Assembly: GCF_024199795.1 (NCBI RefSeq) | Contig: NZ_JANADK010000001.1 | Span: forward strand, 7,502,001-7,566,000 | Length of the DNA: 64,000 nucleotides | Reading direction: 5' to 3' | Source: Bradyrhizobium sp. CCGB01 | GTDB lineage: Bacteria; Pseudomonadota; Alphaproteobacteria; Rhizobiales; Xanthobacteraceae | In this document: piece by piece, positions 63,849-64,000 of the stretch | How the letters are laid out: every line of letters starts with the position of its first letter | How positions within the stretch are numbered: position 1 is the stretch's first letter | Notes under the pieces: model-generated | What the model was told of the DNA's origin: nothing | The model's database searches: none | What the model saw: only the letters and a program-made list of their open reading frames with translations | Translations under genes and position numbers: made by a program

Positions 63849-64000
63849 TCACGCCGCCTTGGCGACGTCGACCTTGCGGAAGCGCACCAGCGAGAAATGG
63901 CCGAGCGGCGGAATCAGGCGGCGTTCGGCGAGCTCGATGCCTTTGGCACCCGAGAGCCACTTCGCATAGCGCGACCAGGCGAACTCGGCGGTACGGAAGC
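63849..64000 (-). CDS. C-terminus of a probable SAM-dependent methyltransferase (partial)
   Basis: The last ~50 residues of a protein entering from the right edge, ending at TGA 63849-63851. The segment FAWSRYAKWLSG and AERRLIPPLGHFSLVRFRK resembles the C-terminal strands of class I methyltransferases such as those acting on lipids or quinones (xPPxGHFSLxRF). The SAM-binding part is outside the window, so the family call is tentative. It is codirectional with the Mpo1-like gene and about 142 bp upstream of it, so possibly the same operon. Confidence 0.4.
   Translation of the reverse strand, partial: FRTAEFAWSRYAKWLSGAKGIELAERRLIPPLGHFSLVRFRKVDVAKAA

Overview
The window looks like a chromosomal segment of a Bradyrhizobium-type alphaproteobacterium (Nitrobacteraceae, Rhizobiales). 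The grounds are the high GC content, the long dcw (division and cell wall) cluster in alphaproteobacterial order ending in ftsZ-lpxC-bamD-recN-ligA, an alphaproteobacterial-looking RNase P RNA, a TadA-type Flp pilin, and many palindromic intergenic elements (several containing the CCAGTACGCCG / GGAATACTGG pair) of the kind scattered through Bradyrhizobium and Rhodopseudomonas genomes. This assignment rests on recognition, not on a database search.

Region by region. 1-11.3 kb holds mostly unlinked housekeeping and accessory genes: the tail of an L,D-transpeptidase, a periplasmic glycerophosphodiesterase, a fused membrane/spermidine-synthase protein, an FAD oxidoreductase, a Flp pilin, prmA, an Xaa-Pro aminopeptidase and a Bcr/CflA drug exporter. 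11.4-37.7 kb is one almost unbroken minus-strand block. In transcription order it reads rsmH-ftsL-ftsI-murE-murF-mraY-murD-(small membrane protein)-ftsW-murG-murC-murB-ddl-ftsQ-ftsA-ftsZ, then lpxC-bamD-recN-ligA. It makes UDP-MurNAc-pentapeptide and lipid II, then assembles the Z ring and septal synthase. No mraZ is visible upstream of rsmH. A divergent AmpD-type amidase sits on the other side of the dcw promoter region.

39-44.6 kb carries an ECF42-type sigma factor with its YciI partner, rnpB with a recognisable promoter, an alpha/beta hydrolase, a DUF983 protein and a MocR-type regulator that share a divergent control region, and a small secreted protein. 44.6-53.2 kb is transporter-rich: TauE/SafE, MATE, an ABC exporter, and an EmrAB pair divergent from a TetR regulator across a perfect 21-bp palindrome. 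53.2-59.4 kb has envelope or secreted proteins: an extensin-like lipoprotein with LAS-peptidase motifs, two divergent paralogues combining a secreted N-terminus, a Pro/Ala linker and a DUF2147-like domain, and a FecR-domain protein with a long Q/P-rich tail.

59.5-64 kb contains a NUDIX hydrolase and a possible lipid-modification locus: a phosphatidylserine decarboxylase, a divergent N-terminally extended class III aminotransferase, an Mpo1/DUF962-like membrane protein, and the C-terminus of a probable methyltransferase cut by the window edge. I consider this the best candidate for undescribed biochemistry.

I saw no tRNA or rRNA genes, CRISPR arrays, insertion sequences or prophage genes. Many intergenic gaps are occupied by imperfect palindromic repeats of several sequence families.
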